DNA of 6,891 nucleotides from Flavobacteriales bacterium (GCA_947476515.1 CANJQZ010000104.1:1-6891), one strand, 5' to 3'; positions 1-6,585 are shown, counted from the first letter of the stretch. Numbers and translations: made by a program. Notes: generated by a model from the letters alone, not told the origin.

Positions 1-380
1 CGCAGTTGGTAGGTTTGACCAACAATTAGGTTACAGACTCCGCCACCATTATTTCCTGCTTTCCAAAACGCTTGATTACCTCCAACACTTGTAGCATCGA
101 CAAGTAACATATTTCCATTGCCACTGGTGTGATCATGGATAGGATAAAAAAAACTTGTATTTAAATCAAATGCATTATAGTGTATAGCATAATCACCTGG
201 ATTAGTATTCCCACTAAAAGGTTGATTTAGCTGTTGATATCCTTGACCATCGACAATAAAACCATTTCCTGGTCCACCAAATTCAAAACTCCCATTGTTC
301 AGTAAGTTTTGTCCAAAGACACTTCCTGCAACAGTTACAACTGCTATAGAAAACAAAAGGAAGTAAATTGACTTTAACAC
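1..380 (-). CDS. Secreted protein N-terminus, partial (probable large T9SS-type surface protein)
   Basis: The reading frame is open from a GTG at 380 to the left edge: 126 codons, with the C-terminus outside the window. The first ~24 residues (LKSIYFLLFSIAVVTVAG, then SVFGQ) form a clear signal peptide with cleavage near Gly23/Gln24. The mature part begins NLLNNGSFEFGG and runs through NPGDYAIHYN, DHTSGNGNMLLVD and a Cys before the edge. From memory, this resembles the jelly-roll (galactose-binding-like) module found at the start of Bacteroidota surface proteins that end in a gliding-motility or T9SS sorting domain. That C-terminal signal is not visible here, so secretion by type IX is an inference. 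GTG was chosen because it opens the signal peptide and I saw no in-frame ATG suited to do so; the next internal Met is deep in the mature domain. A TAnnTTTG word lies 5 bp upstream. Ligand and function are unknown. Confidence 0.75.
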   Translation of the reverse strand, partial: MLKSIYFLLFSIAVVTVAGSVFGQNLLNNGSFEFGGPGNGFIVDGQGYQQLNQPFSGNTNPGDYAIHYNAFDLNTSFFYPIHDHTSGNGNMLLVDATSVGGNQAFWKAGNNGGGVCNLIVGQTYQL

Positions 381-384
381 AAAC

Positions 385-392
385 CAAAAGTA
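385..392 (-). promoter_or_regulatory. Candidate -7 promoter element (TACTTTTG) for the left-edge gene
   Basis: On the minus strand the word TACTTTTG matches the Bacteroidota -7 consensus TAnnTTTG exactly. Only 4 bases separate it from the GTG at 380, so transcription would be expected to begin at or next to the start codon, giving little or no leader. I see no good TTTG -33 element at the usual distance, which lowers confidence. Confidence 0.4.
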
Positions 393-454
393 ACAAAAGC
401 TGTGTATCTTTCCTTTCGGCTCAACAGGATGTTTCAGCCATAAAATGTTGAAAA

Positions 455-1033
455 CTATTCCATACAGGTACAGGGTGGATCCAGCCTTACTTTTGTATGG
501 GGAAGACTTTCCATAATTTGTTTGTGTAAAGTAGGGCCGTACATAACACCTTGAAGATCTAATAATTTTAGATTTTTTAAAGTTAAAAGCCCAGCGCCAA
601 TATCACCAACTGGATTGTCATTAAGATCTAAAATCTTCAATGCTTCGCAATATTTAATTTCTTCTGGTATTTTTTCAATTTGATTTCTGGAGATTAATAT
701 TTCTTTCAAATGAATTAGTTGAAAAATAACCGCCGGAAACGCTTCAAATTTATTTACTGAAAAATCAATAATTTCCAGATGAGAAAGCATTGATAAAGAA
801 TCATTTAAGCAATTGAATTTATTTTTTGAAAGGTTGAGATATCGCAATTCCTTGAACTCAAACAGCTGTGAAGGAAGGGAAGAAAGTTTTTGTCTGCTCA
901 AGTCAATCCCAAAGACACTGTCTTTTCTGATTTTTAATGCTTCTTCCAAGGAATAAATTGGAAAGGTTTTGTCAGCCTGTCCAAAAGATAAATTAGTCCA
1001 AATGCATAAAATAACTACGAGCAATAATTTCAT
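455..1033 (-). CDS. Small secreted leucine-rich-repeat protein
   Basis: This 192-residue protein starts with a signal peptide (MKLLLVVILCIWTNLSFG, residues 1-18). The body is a regular leucine-rich-repeat solenoid: the beta-strand words IDLS, LNLS, IDFS, ILIS, LDLN and LDLQ begin at residues 43, 66, 89, 112, 135 and 158, an exact 23-residue period. Asn positions (KN, VN, RN, DN) and prolines (LP, FP, IP) fit the LxxLxLxxNxLxxLPxxI type. The C-terminus ends in PPCTCME; no sorting domain or membrane anchor is seen, and no lipobox Cys follows the signal peptide. The predicted product is periplasmic or extracellular and probably binds a protein partner; the partner is unknown. The ATG lies inside the 3' end of ribF (41 bp overlap, different frame) and is preceded by GAGGAAG, an unusually good ribosome-binding sequence for this DNA, though very close to the ATG. 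It is probably co-transcribed and translationally coupled with ribF. Confidence 0.85.
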   Translation of the reverse strand: MKLLLVVILCIWTNLSFGQADKTFPIYSLEEALKIRKDSVFGIDLSRQKLSSLPSQLFEFKELRYLNLSKNKFNCLNDSLSMLSHLEIIDFSVNKFEAFPAVIFQLIHLKEILISRNQIEKIPEEIKYCEALKILDLNDNPVGDIGAGLLTLKNLKLLDLQGVMYGPTLHKQIMESLPHTKVRLDPPCTCME

Positions 1034-1928
1034 CTTCCTCTATTTGTGCTTTAAGTGCCTCGATGGAAGCAAATTTTTGTTCATTTCGAATTCTTTCAAA
1101 TAAATGAACCTGAATTTTAGCTCCATATAAATGCTCCGAAAAATCAAATATATGAACTTCTAATTTCATTTGCCCATTTTCTTCTACCGTTGGTCGCAAT
1201 CCAATATTAAGCATTCCAAAATATATTTGGTGTAGCACTTTAATTTTCACTGCATAAACCCCAAGTTTAGGAAGTAGTTGTAGAGGTTCTATTGGAACAA
1301 AATTCGCGGTTGGATACCCAATGGTTCTTCCCAATTGATTACCTTTTATAACTGTACCAGTTATTTCATAAGGTTTTCCAAGAAATTTAGCTGCTTTTTC
1401 TATTTCACCGTTTCGTATGGCTTCCCGTATTTTCGTGGAACTTATTTTTATTTCATCAATTTCTTTGGCCGGAATTTCAATAACATCAAAACCCATACTT
1501 AGTGCATGCTTATTCAAAAATTCTAAGTTTCCTTCTCGATTATTGCCAAAGTGATGATCATAACCCAGCACTATTTTTTTTAAGTTAATATGTGCTACAA
1601 GAATGTCTTTTATGAAATTGTAGGCACTCATGGTTGACAATTCACTAGTAAAGGGTAGTATAATTAAATGCTGTAAGCCTAATGCCTCTAGTTCCACCAA
1701 TTTATCCTCATGTGTTTGTAATAGAGAAATAGGTCTTTCTGATTCAATCACACTTCTTGGATGTGGGTAAAAAGTTAACAGGACACTCTCTCCATTTATT
1801 TTTTGGGCTTCTTCTCTTACTCTTTCAATAATTTTTTGATGCCCGATATGCAAACCATCGAATGTTCCAATCGTTACAACAGGGTTTTTGCAATTAAATT
1901 CCGTTTCAAGACCCTTATATATTTTCAC
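993..1928 (-). CDS. ribF: Bifunctional riboflavin kinase / FAD synthetase
   Basis: RibF phosphorylates riboflavin to FMN and then adenylates FMN to FAD in the cytoplasm, using two ATP-dependent domains. The 311-residue length is normal for the family. The N-terminal FMN adenylyltransferase domain (about 1-185) shows the nucleotidyltransferase signature GTFDGLHIGH at 21-30, the YPHPR word at 54-58, GYDHHFG at 122-128 and SSTKIR at 163-168. The C-terminal flavokinase domain (about 186-308) shows GNQLGRTIGYPTANF at 196-210, with PTAN contacting ATP/Mg in known structures, NIGLRPTV at 241-248 and the conserved Glu257 in LEVHIFDF. All key motifs are intact. The start is GTG at 1928; MKIYKGLE matches how Bacteroidota RibF proteins usually begin. 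A TAnnTTTG promoter word lies 20 bp upstream. The gene diverges from the S46 peptidase gene, and its 3' end overlaps the LRR gene. I see no FMN riboswitch in the short leader. Confidence 0.97.
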   Translation of the reverse strand: MKIYKGLETEFNCKNPVVTIGTFDGLHIGHQKIIERVREEAQKINGESVLLTFYPHPRSVIESERPISLLQTHEDKLVELEALGLQHLIILPFTSELSTMSAYNFIKDILVAHINLKKIVLGYDHHFGNNREGNLEFLNKHALSMGFDVIEIPAKEIDEIKISSTKIREAIRNGEIEKAAKFLGKPYEITGTVIKGNQLGRTIGYPTANFVPIEPLQLLPKLGVYAVKIKVLHQIYFGMLNIGLRPTVEENGQMKLEVHIFDFSEHLYGAKIQVHLFERIRNEQKFASIEALKAQIEEDEIIARSYFMHLD

Positions 1929-1948
1929 TTCTACAATTTAGTTAGGCG

Positions 1949-1956
1949 CAAAATTA
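1949..1956 (-). promoter_or_regulatory. Candidate -7 promoter element (TAATTTTG) for ribF and the LRR gene
   Basis: The minus-strand word TAATTTTG matches the Bacteroidota -7 consensus TAnnTTTG exactly, 20 bp upstream of the ribF GTG. The transcript would begin near 1942-1944, giving a leader of about 15 nt. The -33 region at the usual distance reads TTAAG, only a weak match. This would serve ribF and the overlapping downstream LRR gene. Confidence 0.55.
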
Positions 1957-1980
1957 AACATTTGATTGAGATACTTAATG

Positions 1981-2018
1981 TTTGATAGTAGCGTATTTGA
2001 AAGATACTTTTATCTTCG
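1981..2018 (+). promoter_or_regulatory. Candidate promoter of the S46 peptidase gene
   Basis: TTTG at 1981-1984 could be the -33 element. It is followed after 20 bp by TACTTTTA (2005-2012), seven of eight positions of TAnnTTTG. A second near match, TATCTTCG, lies at 2011-2018 and could be the true -7 element, but then the -33 match is poor. Either choice gives a short leader of about 20-25 nt before the ATG at 2043. The elements overlap the 6+6 inverted repeat at 2001-2016. Confidence 0.4.
2001..2016. repeat. Inverted repeat AAGATA-CTTT-TATCTT, operator-like
   Basis: Two perfect 6-base arms (2001-2006 and 2011-2016) flank a 4-base spacer. The element covers both candidate -7 words of the S46 peptidase promoter, a position where a bound repressor would block transcription. 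It has no U-tract or GC-rich stem, so a terminator is unlikely. In AT-rich DNA a 6+6 repeat can arise by chance, so an operator role is only a suggestion. Confidence 0.35.
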
Positions 2019-2042
2019 CTAATCAACTTAAAGAATATTCGA

Positions 2043-4166
2043 ATGAAGCAGCAATTTTTACTCTACTTATTTTTGATTCAAGGTTTTCTTTCTACCTGTC
2101 TTGCAGATGAAGGAATGCTTATTCCTTCTCTCATTGCAGCCTTTGAATCTGACATGAAAGCAAAAGGAATGAAATTATCAGCGGATGAAATTTACAGCGT
2201 CAACCATTCAAGTCTAAAAGATGCAATTCTTCAATTTGGTGGAGGATGTACTGCAGAGTTGGTGTCAAGTAAAGGTTTGTTGCTGACCAATCATCACTGT
2301 GGTTATTCTCAAATTCAATCTCATTCATCCCTCGAACATGATTATTTAAAAAATGGATATTGGGCAAAAACACCACAAGAGGAATTAATAAATCCTGGCT
2401 TGACGGCCTCAAGGATTGTTAGAATTGAAGATGTAACAGCAGTTATTCTAAATGGTGCCAGCTCTAAAAGTGATAAAGCTACCATTGATGCGAATATTAA
2501 AAAAATGATAGCGACAGCAGTTGCAGGAACACATTATTTAGCAGAAGTTAAGGCCTTTGATTATGGGAATGCTTATTATTTAATGGTTAAAGAAGATTTT
2601 TTAGATGTTAGATTTGTTGGGACTCCACCCAATTCTATTGGAAAATTTGGAGGGGATACAGATAATTGGGTGTGGCCTAGACATACAGGCGACTTTTCAG
2701 TATTCCGGATTTATGTAGGTTCAGATAATAAACCTGCGCCTTATAGCGCTAATAATGTCCCGTATACTCCTTTACATTTTTTACCGATTTCTATGAAAGA
2801 TAGACATGTAGGTGATTTTACTATGGTATATGGATTTCCGGGTACTACCGAACAACATGTAGTATCTTCTTATTTAAAATTTATTATTGAAAAAGAAAGA
2901 CCTGCACGCATCCACATGAGAGATTTGTCTCTAGGGGTAATTGATAAAGGAATGAGAGGATCTGATCTAATTCGAATTCAATATGCTGCAAAGCAAGCAA
3001 GTATTGCCAATGCTTGGAAAAAATGGATTGGACAGATTGAGGGTTTGAAAAATCTTGATGGAGTGGAGGTTAAAATCCAACATGAAACTGAATATATTAA
3101 GCGTGCTCAATCAAATCCAGATTGGCTTTTGAAATATGGTAGTGTAGTGCAACAAATGAATGAGCTCGTAAAAAATGAAAGTTCTTTCGAATTCAAGTAT
3201 GCTATGGGAGTGGAATACCTCTCTGTCGGACCAGAGTATTTTAAGCTTGCTAGATCCATGAATGATTTGCTTACCAATTATAATAAATATCTTGCCGATG
3301 AATCTCTTCCGAGTGTTATTGAAAAAGTAAAGGCGAGTGGTCAAGGGTTTTTCAAGAATTATAATGCTGAAATAGACAGGGAAATTTTTAGTCTATTGAC
3401 ATTAGAGTATTTCTTAAAACTGGAAGAAAAGGAAATATCAATTACAAGTCCAATCGTCAATAAACTAACCAGCTCGATTTATGATCATTCAGTTCTCACC
3501 AATGAAAAGAGGTTTTTAGATTTTCTAGCTAATTTTAATGCTAAAAGCATCAAAAAACTCAATCAAGATCCTGGATTTTCACATTATTCAAAATACTTAA
3601 ATAGTTTTAGAAATGAGGTTGTTCCAGGTTATACTTCTTTTAGTTCTAAAATGACTTTCTTGTTGCAGGTTTATGTTGAAGGGAATAAATTAATGTTCCC
3701 TGAGTTGAAAAGTTGGCCAGATGCTAATAGCACCTTAAGAATTAGTTATGGAAAGCTGGAAGGTTCTGCCCCTACAGATGGAATGATGTATACGGAGCAT
3801 ACTACTTTGGATGGAATCATCGCTAAGTATAATACTGGAAATCCAGATTTTGAATTATTGCCTAGAATGTTGGATTTACATCAGCAGAAAAATTATGGGC
3901 CCTATGCCCAAGAGGGTGAACTTTGGGTTTGCTTCACAGGCTCTAATCATACCACTGGAGGCAATTCAGGTTCACCAGTCATAGATGCTAATGGAAATTT
4001 GATGGGATTAAATTTTGATCGATCGTGGGAAAGTACCATGAGTGATTATATGTTTGACCCGGCGCGATGCAGAAATATTGTGGTAGATATTCGATATGTT
4101 ATGTGGGTTATGGATATTTATTCAGGTGCAAAACATTTAGTAGATGAGATGTCAATTGTGCGATAA
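2043..4166 (+). CDS. S46 family dipeptidyl-peptidase, predicted DPP11 (Asp/Glu-specific)
   Basis: This 707-residue exported serine peptidase of family S46 removes dipeptides from the N-terminus of oligopeptides in the periplasm. A signal peptide occupies about residues 1-21 (FLLYLFLIQGFLSTCLA). The chymotrypsin-like fold is interrupted by the family's helical domain (about 285-560). The inferred catalytic triad is His85 in TNHHCGY, Asp217 in PRHTGDFS and Ser642 in GGNSGSP. Family members of about 710-720 residues have the same order and similar spacing. The S1 specificity residue, 18 positions after the catalytic Ser, is Arg660 in LNFDR. Arg here marks DPP11, which cleaves after Asp or Glu at P1, whereas Gly marks DPP7, which prefers hydrophobic residues. 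Specificity is therefore inferred from a family rule, not measured. The first ATG opens the signal peptide; no strong Shine-Dalgarno is present, as is common in this phylum. The gene is probably monocistronic, because a new promoter precedes the next gene. Confidence 0.95.
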   Translation: MKQQFLLYLFLIQGFLSTCLADEGMLIPSLIAAFESDMKAKGMKLSADEIYSVNHSSLKDAILQFGGGCTAELVSSKGLLLTNHHCGYSQIQSHSSLEHDYLKNGYWAKTPQEELINPGLTASRIVRIEDVTAVILNGASSKSDKATIDANIKKMIATAVAGTHYLAEVKAFDYGNAYYLMVKEDFLDVRFVGTPPNSIGKFGGDTDNWVWPRHTGDFSVFRIYVGSDNKPAPYSANNVPYTPLHFLPISMKDRHVGDFTMVYGFPGTTEQHVVSSYLKFIIEKERPARIHMRDLSLGVIDKGMRGSDLIRIQYAAKQASIANAWKKWIGQIEGLKNLDGVEVKIQHETEYIKRAQSNPDWLLKYGSVVQQMNELVKNESSFEFKYAMGVEYLSVGPEYFKLARSMNDLLTNYNKYLADESLPSVIEKVKASGQGFFKNYNAEIDREIFSLLTLEYFLKLEEKEISITSPIVNKLTSSIYDHSVLTNEKRFLDFLANFNAKSIKKLNQDPGFSHYSKYLNSFRNEVVPGYTSFSSKMTFLLQVYVEGNKLMFPELKSWPDANSTLRISYGKLEGSAPTDGMMYTEHTTLDGIIAKYNTGNPDFELLPRMLDLHQQKNYGPYAQEGELWVCFTGSNHTTGGNSGSPVIDANGNLMGLNFDRSWESTMSDYMFDPARCRNIVVDIRYVMWVMDIYSGAKHLVDEMSIVR

Positions 4167-4181
4167 TTAGTTGACCCATGA

Positions 4182-4208
4182 TTGTTAGATTTAAATGCTG
4201 TATATTTG
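4182..4208 (+). promoter_or_regulatory. Candidate promoter of the glycosyltransferase gene
   Basis: TATATTTG at 4201-4208 is an exact TAnnTTTG -7 element, with TTG at 4182-4184 as a possible -33 element after a slightly short 16 bp spacer. Transcription would start near 4214, leaving a leader of about 38 nt, U-rich in its first part. This makes the glycosyltransferase gene transcriptionally separable from the peptidase gene, whose stop lies 34 bp upstream of the -7 word. I see no hairpin terminator between the two. Confidence 0.5.
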
Positions 4209-4251
4209 TTCGTTTTTTTAGGCTTTAATTGTGTTTCAACCGTAATATTTT

Positions 4252-6162
4252 ATGAAAAAATTCATTTTAATTTATTTTCTTTTCTTTGGACTTAATCAAT
4301 TATTTGCAGCAAGTACAAAAACAAATGCAGTCTCAAAAGAAATTAAAGGTCAACTAGTTGATTACAAAACGAGAGGAGATGCAGATGAGGTTGAAATCAG
4401 TTTGCGATCCAAAAAATCTAATAAAACATGGATTGTTGAAACAGATAATGATGGGTATTTCATATTTAATAATATTCCTCTAGGAGCTTGTGAAATTAGT
4501 ATTATAGATAAAAGTTATCGACCAGAAAAATTTCAATTTGTTACTGATAGTAATCACTTAGAAAAATTTCATTTTTCGACTCCATTCTATGTGAATCTTA
4601 AAGTTACTTGGCTGTTTAACTGGGGAGACAAAACAGTATTTGTAAATGGAAAAAAGATAATTAAAGAGCATTATTGGTCACACATTACTGCGAAAGTAAT
4701 CTTAGGTCTGTATGGTTTTTGTCTCTTATTAATATTCTATTATTCAGTAGTTCAAATTTCTTTGGCTATTGCTTATGTTAGAAATAGAAAGAAGCGCTTG
4801 TTGCTCGAGGTAATTACCTTTAACCCAGCTACTGCTCCAAAAGTCACCATCCAATTGCCTATGTATAATGAAATGTATGTGGCAGAACGCATCATTGATT
4901 ATACAGCTGAAATTGATTATCCTAGAGATAAATTTCAAATCCAAGTTTTAGATGATTCTACAGATGAAACAAAAGACATTATTGCTAAGAAAGTAGCTGA
5001 AATTGCAGCTAAAGGAATCAATATTCAACATGTTCACAGAACAGACAGAACAGGTTATAAAGCTGGAGCATTAGATGCGGCAATGGATCAAGTAGAAGGG
5101 GATTTTATCGCCATTTTTGATGCAGATTTTACGCCAGAAAAAGATTTCTTAAAGAAAACTGTTCCCTATTTTGAAAATGAAAATATCGGTGTGGTTCAAA
5201 CGCGTTGGGGACATTTGAATAAGAATTATTCTGTATTAACAGAATTACAAGCTTTCGGTCTGAATGGTCACTTTGCTATAGAGCAAGGTGGAAGAAATGC
5301 TACAGGTCATTTTATTAATTTTAATGGAACCGCTGGGATCTGGCGCAAGGCTTGTATTGCTGATGCTGGTGGTTGGGAGCATGATACCATAACCGAAGAT
5401 CTAGATTTGAGTTACCGCGCTCAAATGCGAGGATGGAAATTTAAATACTTGGAGGATGTTGTCTCTCCAGCAGAATTACCAATTACCATGTCTGCATTGA
5501 AAAGTCAACAGCATAGATGGATGAAAGGTGGTGCAGAGTGTTTCATCAAAATGGGTAAACGCTTAGCTACTTATCCAGGGTTGCGTTTTACGGATAGATT
5601 ACACGGCTTAGCGCATCTATTTAACTCCTCTGTTTTTGTGTTTATCTTTGCTTTATCCATCTTAAGTTTGTTTGTACTTCAAATAAAAGATAGTTTTTCA
5701 GATTTAAATTTTGTTATACAATTTGGATCTTTCTTCATTTCAAGTACCATCTTCTTGGCCTTCTATTATTGGCATTCTTATAAAGATAAAAAAGGAAAAG
5801 CGTTCAATGATTTATTTCGTTTTATTGGAAGATTCGTACAATTTTTAACCGTTTCAATGGCGCTTTCATTAAGTAATGCTGTTGCTGTAATTGAAGGCTA
5901 TTTAGGAATAAAAAGTTCATTTGTGAGAACTCCTAAATTCAATGTGGCTATTAAAAATGAATTTCAAGGAAATAAATATGATAAGAAAAGCTTGTCAATA
6001 ATTAATATTGCTGAAGGAATCTTAATGCTCGTATTTGGATTTACTGCAATTAACCGCACCCTCTATGGAGACTTAGGAATGGTGCCTTTTCATTTGATGC
6101 TCACAATTGGTTATGGAGTCGTTTTCTTCTCCACCTTAAAAGAGATTCGCAAAGGACATTAA
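4252..6162 (+). CDS. Membrane GT2 glycosyltransferase (cellulose synthase/CslA-like) with periplasmic Ig-like N-terminal module
   Basis: This 636-residue processive-type GT2 enzyme probably polymerises a beta-linked polysaccharide from a nucleotide sugar at the inner membrane. In order: a signal peptide or signal anchor (1-20, ending LFAAS); a carboxypeptidase-regulatory/CNA-B-like beta domain (about 29-109, with TDNDGYFIFNNIPLG at 64-78); one membrane helix (about 149-176) followed by the basic RNRKKR; the catalytic domain (about 196-440); and four to six hydrophobic segments (about 455-476, 486-507, 528-548, 584-600 and 611-628). Catalytic motifs are complete: DDS (D234/D235), DAD (290-292), TED (381-383, the base) and QQHRW (419-423). 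QQHRW and the KSSFVRTPKF word at 554-563 resemble the CslA/mannan-synthase-like branch more than BcsA, and no PilZ domain follows. The product sugar is not determinable from sequence. Related bacterial proteins, as I recall, are nearer 490 residues and lack the N-terminal module. It has its own promoter and no visible partner genes. Confidence 0.9.
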   Translation: MKKFILIYFLFFGLNQLFAASTKTNAVSKEIKGQLVDYKTRGDADEVEISLRSKKSNKTWIVETDNDGYFIFNNIPLGACEISIIDKSYRPEKFQFVTDSNHLEKFHFSTPFYVNLKVTWLFNWGDKTVFVNGKKIIKEHYWSHITAKVILGLYGFCLLLIFYYSVVQISLAIAYVRNRKKRLLLEVITFNPATAPKVTIQLPMYNEMYVAERIIDYTAEIDYPRDKFQIQVLDDSTDETKDIIAKKVAEIAAKGINIQHVHRTDRTGYKAGALDAAMDQVEGDFIAIFDADFTPEKDFLKKTVPYFENENIGVVQTRWGHLNKNYSVLTELQAFGLNGHFAIEQGGRNATGHFINFNGTAGIWRKACIADAGGWEHDTITEDLDLSYRAQMRGWKFKYLEDVVSPAELPITMSALKSQQHRWMKGGAECFIKMGKRLATYPGLRFTDRLHGLAHLFNSSVFVFIFALSILSLFVLQIKDSFSDLNFVIQFGSFFISSTIFLAFYYWHSYKDKKGKAFNDLFRFIGRFVQFLTVSMALSLSNAVAVIEGYLGIKSSFVRTPKFNVAIKNEFQGNKYDKKSLSIINIAEGILMLVFGFTAINRTLYGDLGMVPFHLMLTIGYGVVFFSTLKEIRKGH

Positions 6163-6555
6163 TTATTTCTTTTCTTTACTTATAGTAAGGGTTTCAAATT
6201 TCATTTCGTTTTTCACTTTGTGAAAATGGAGACTCACTTTGAATTTTTCTGAATTTGTTTGATAGTATCCATAAGAATAAACGCCGTCTTCGGTTTCTTT
6301 TCCTTTAAATACAAATGAAAAATTTCCTTTCGGATTTTTGTTAAAGAAATCAGACAGAACCAAACTAGCCTGTGCAGGATTGTATATTCCTTCTTTATCA
6401 AGAATATTTAACATCAATTTTTCTTTTCCATGAATAATTATAGTCTTAGCGTCTTGACCGTTAAAAGCCTTTTCAATTGCCGTAAATGGCACATCAATAA
6501 GCGGATCAGCAACGAAAATTAATAAAGTACTTAATAATGTTAGGATAGTTTTCAT
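6163..6555 (-). CDS. Small exported DUF4783-like protein
   Basis: This 130-residue protein has a short N-terminal hydrophobic export signal (MKTILTLLSTLLIFVADP) and no lipobox Cys. The rest (about 20-127) is a single compact alpha/beta domain: a helix around FTAIEKAFNGQDAK, then alternating strands through NFSFVFKGKE, YSYGYYQ, KFKVSLHFHKV and MKFETLTIS. The pattern and length match what I remember of DUF4783, a Bacteroidota family with a lumazine-binding/NTF2-like fold that often sits next to rlmH and nadC. rlmH is indeed the divergent neighbour here. No catalytic residues are evident and the role is unknown. A TAnnTTTG word lies 16 bp upstream of the ATG. The stop codon directly abuts the stop of the glycosyltransferase gene on the other strand, so the two mRNAs must overlap at their 3' ends unless termination is very tight. 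Confidence 0.8.
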   Translation of the reverse strand: MKTILTLLSTLLIFVADPLIDVPFTAIEKAFNGQDAKTIIIHGKEKLMLNILDKEGIYNPAQASLVLSDFFNKNPKGNFSFVFKGKETEDGVYSYGYYQTNSEKFKVSLHFHKVKNEMKFETLTISKEKK

Positions 6556-6571
6556 ATAATTTTTTACACTT

Positions 6572-6579
6572 CAAAAATA
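6572..6579 (-). promoter_or_regulatory. Candidate -7 promoter element (TATTTTTG) for the DUF4783-like gene
   Basis: The minus-strand word TATTTTTG matches TAnnTTTG exactly and ends 16 bp before the ATG at 6555. The transcript would start near 6566, giving a leader of roughly 10 nt. No clear TTTG -33 element is seen upstream; the region is almost pure A/T. Confidence 0.5.
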
Positions 6580-6585
6580 ATGCCT

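Noticed and set aside
424..434. Small hairpin AACA-GGA-TGTT between the LRR gene and the left-edge gene
   Set aside because: The stem is only 4 bp with no U-tract; too weak to call a terminator.
1929..1948. FMN riboswitch ahead of ribF
   Set aside because: The leader is about 15-20 nt, far too short for the conserved RFN fold.
1803..1985. Plus-strand open frame of 60 codons
   Set aside because: It lies mostly antisense to ribF, has no recognisable domain and low-complexity Phe/Asn-rich content, and runs through the ribF promoter region.
2200..2412. Minus-strand open frame of 70 codons
   Set aside because: It is antisense to the conserved catalytic-His region of the S46 peptidase and has no signal, domain or promoter.
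3111..3344. Minus-strand open frame of 77 codons
   Set aside because: It is antisense to the helical domain of the S46 peptidase; the composition reflects the complement of a real gene.
4167..4200. Rho-independent terminator after the S46 peptidase gene
   Set aside because: I found no GC-rich stem in this stretch; the T-run at about 4213-4219 has no hairpin before it.
4744..4944. Minus-strand open frame of 66 codons
   Set aside because: It is antisense to the start of the GT2 catalytic domain, with no supporting feature.
4252..6162. Naming the glycosyltransferase bcsA (cellulose synthase)
   Set aside because: The motif is QQHRW rather than the BcsA QRxRW type, there is no PilZ domain and no bcs partner gene, so cellulose as product is not supported.
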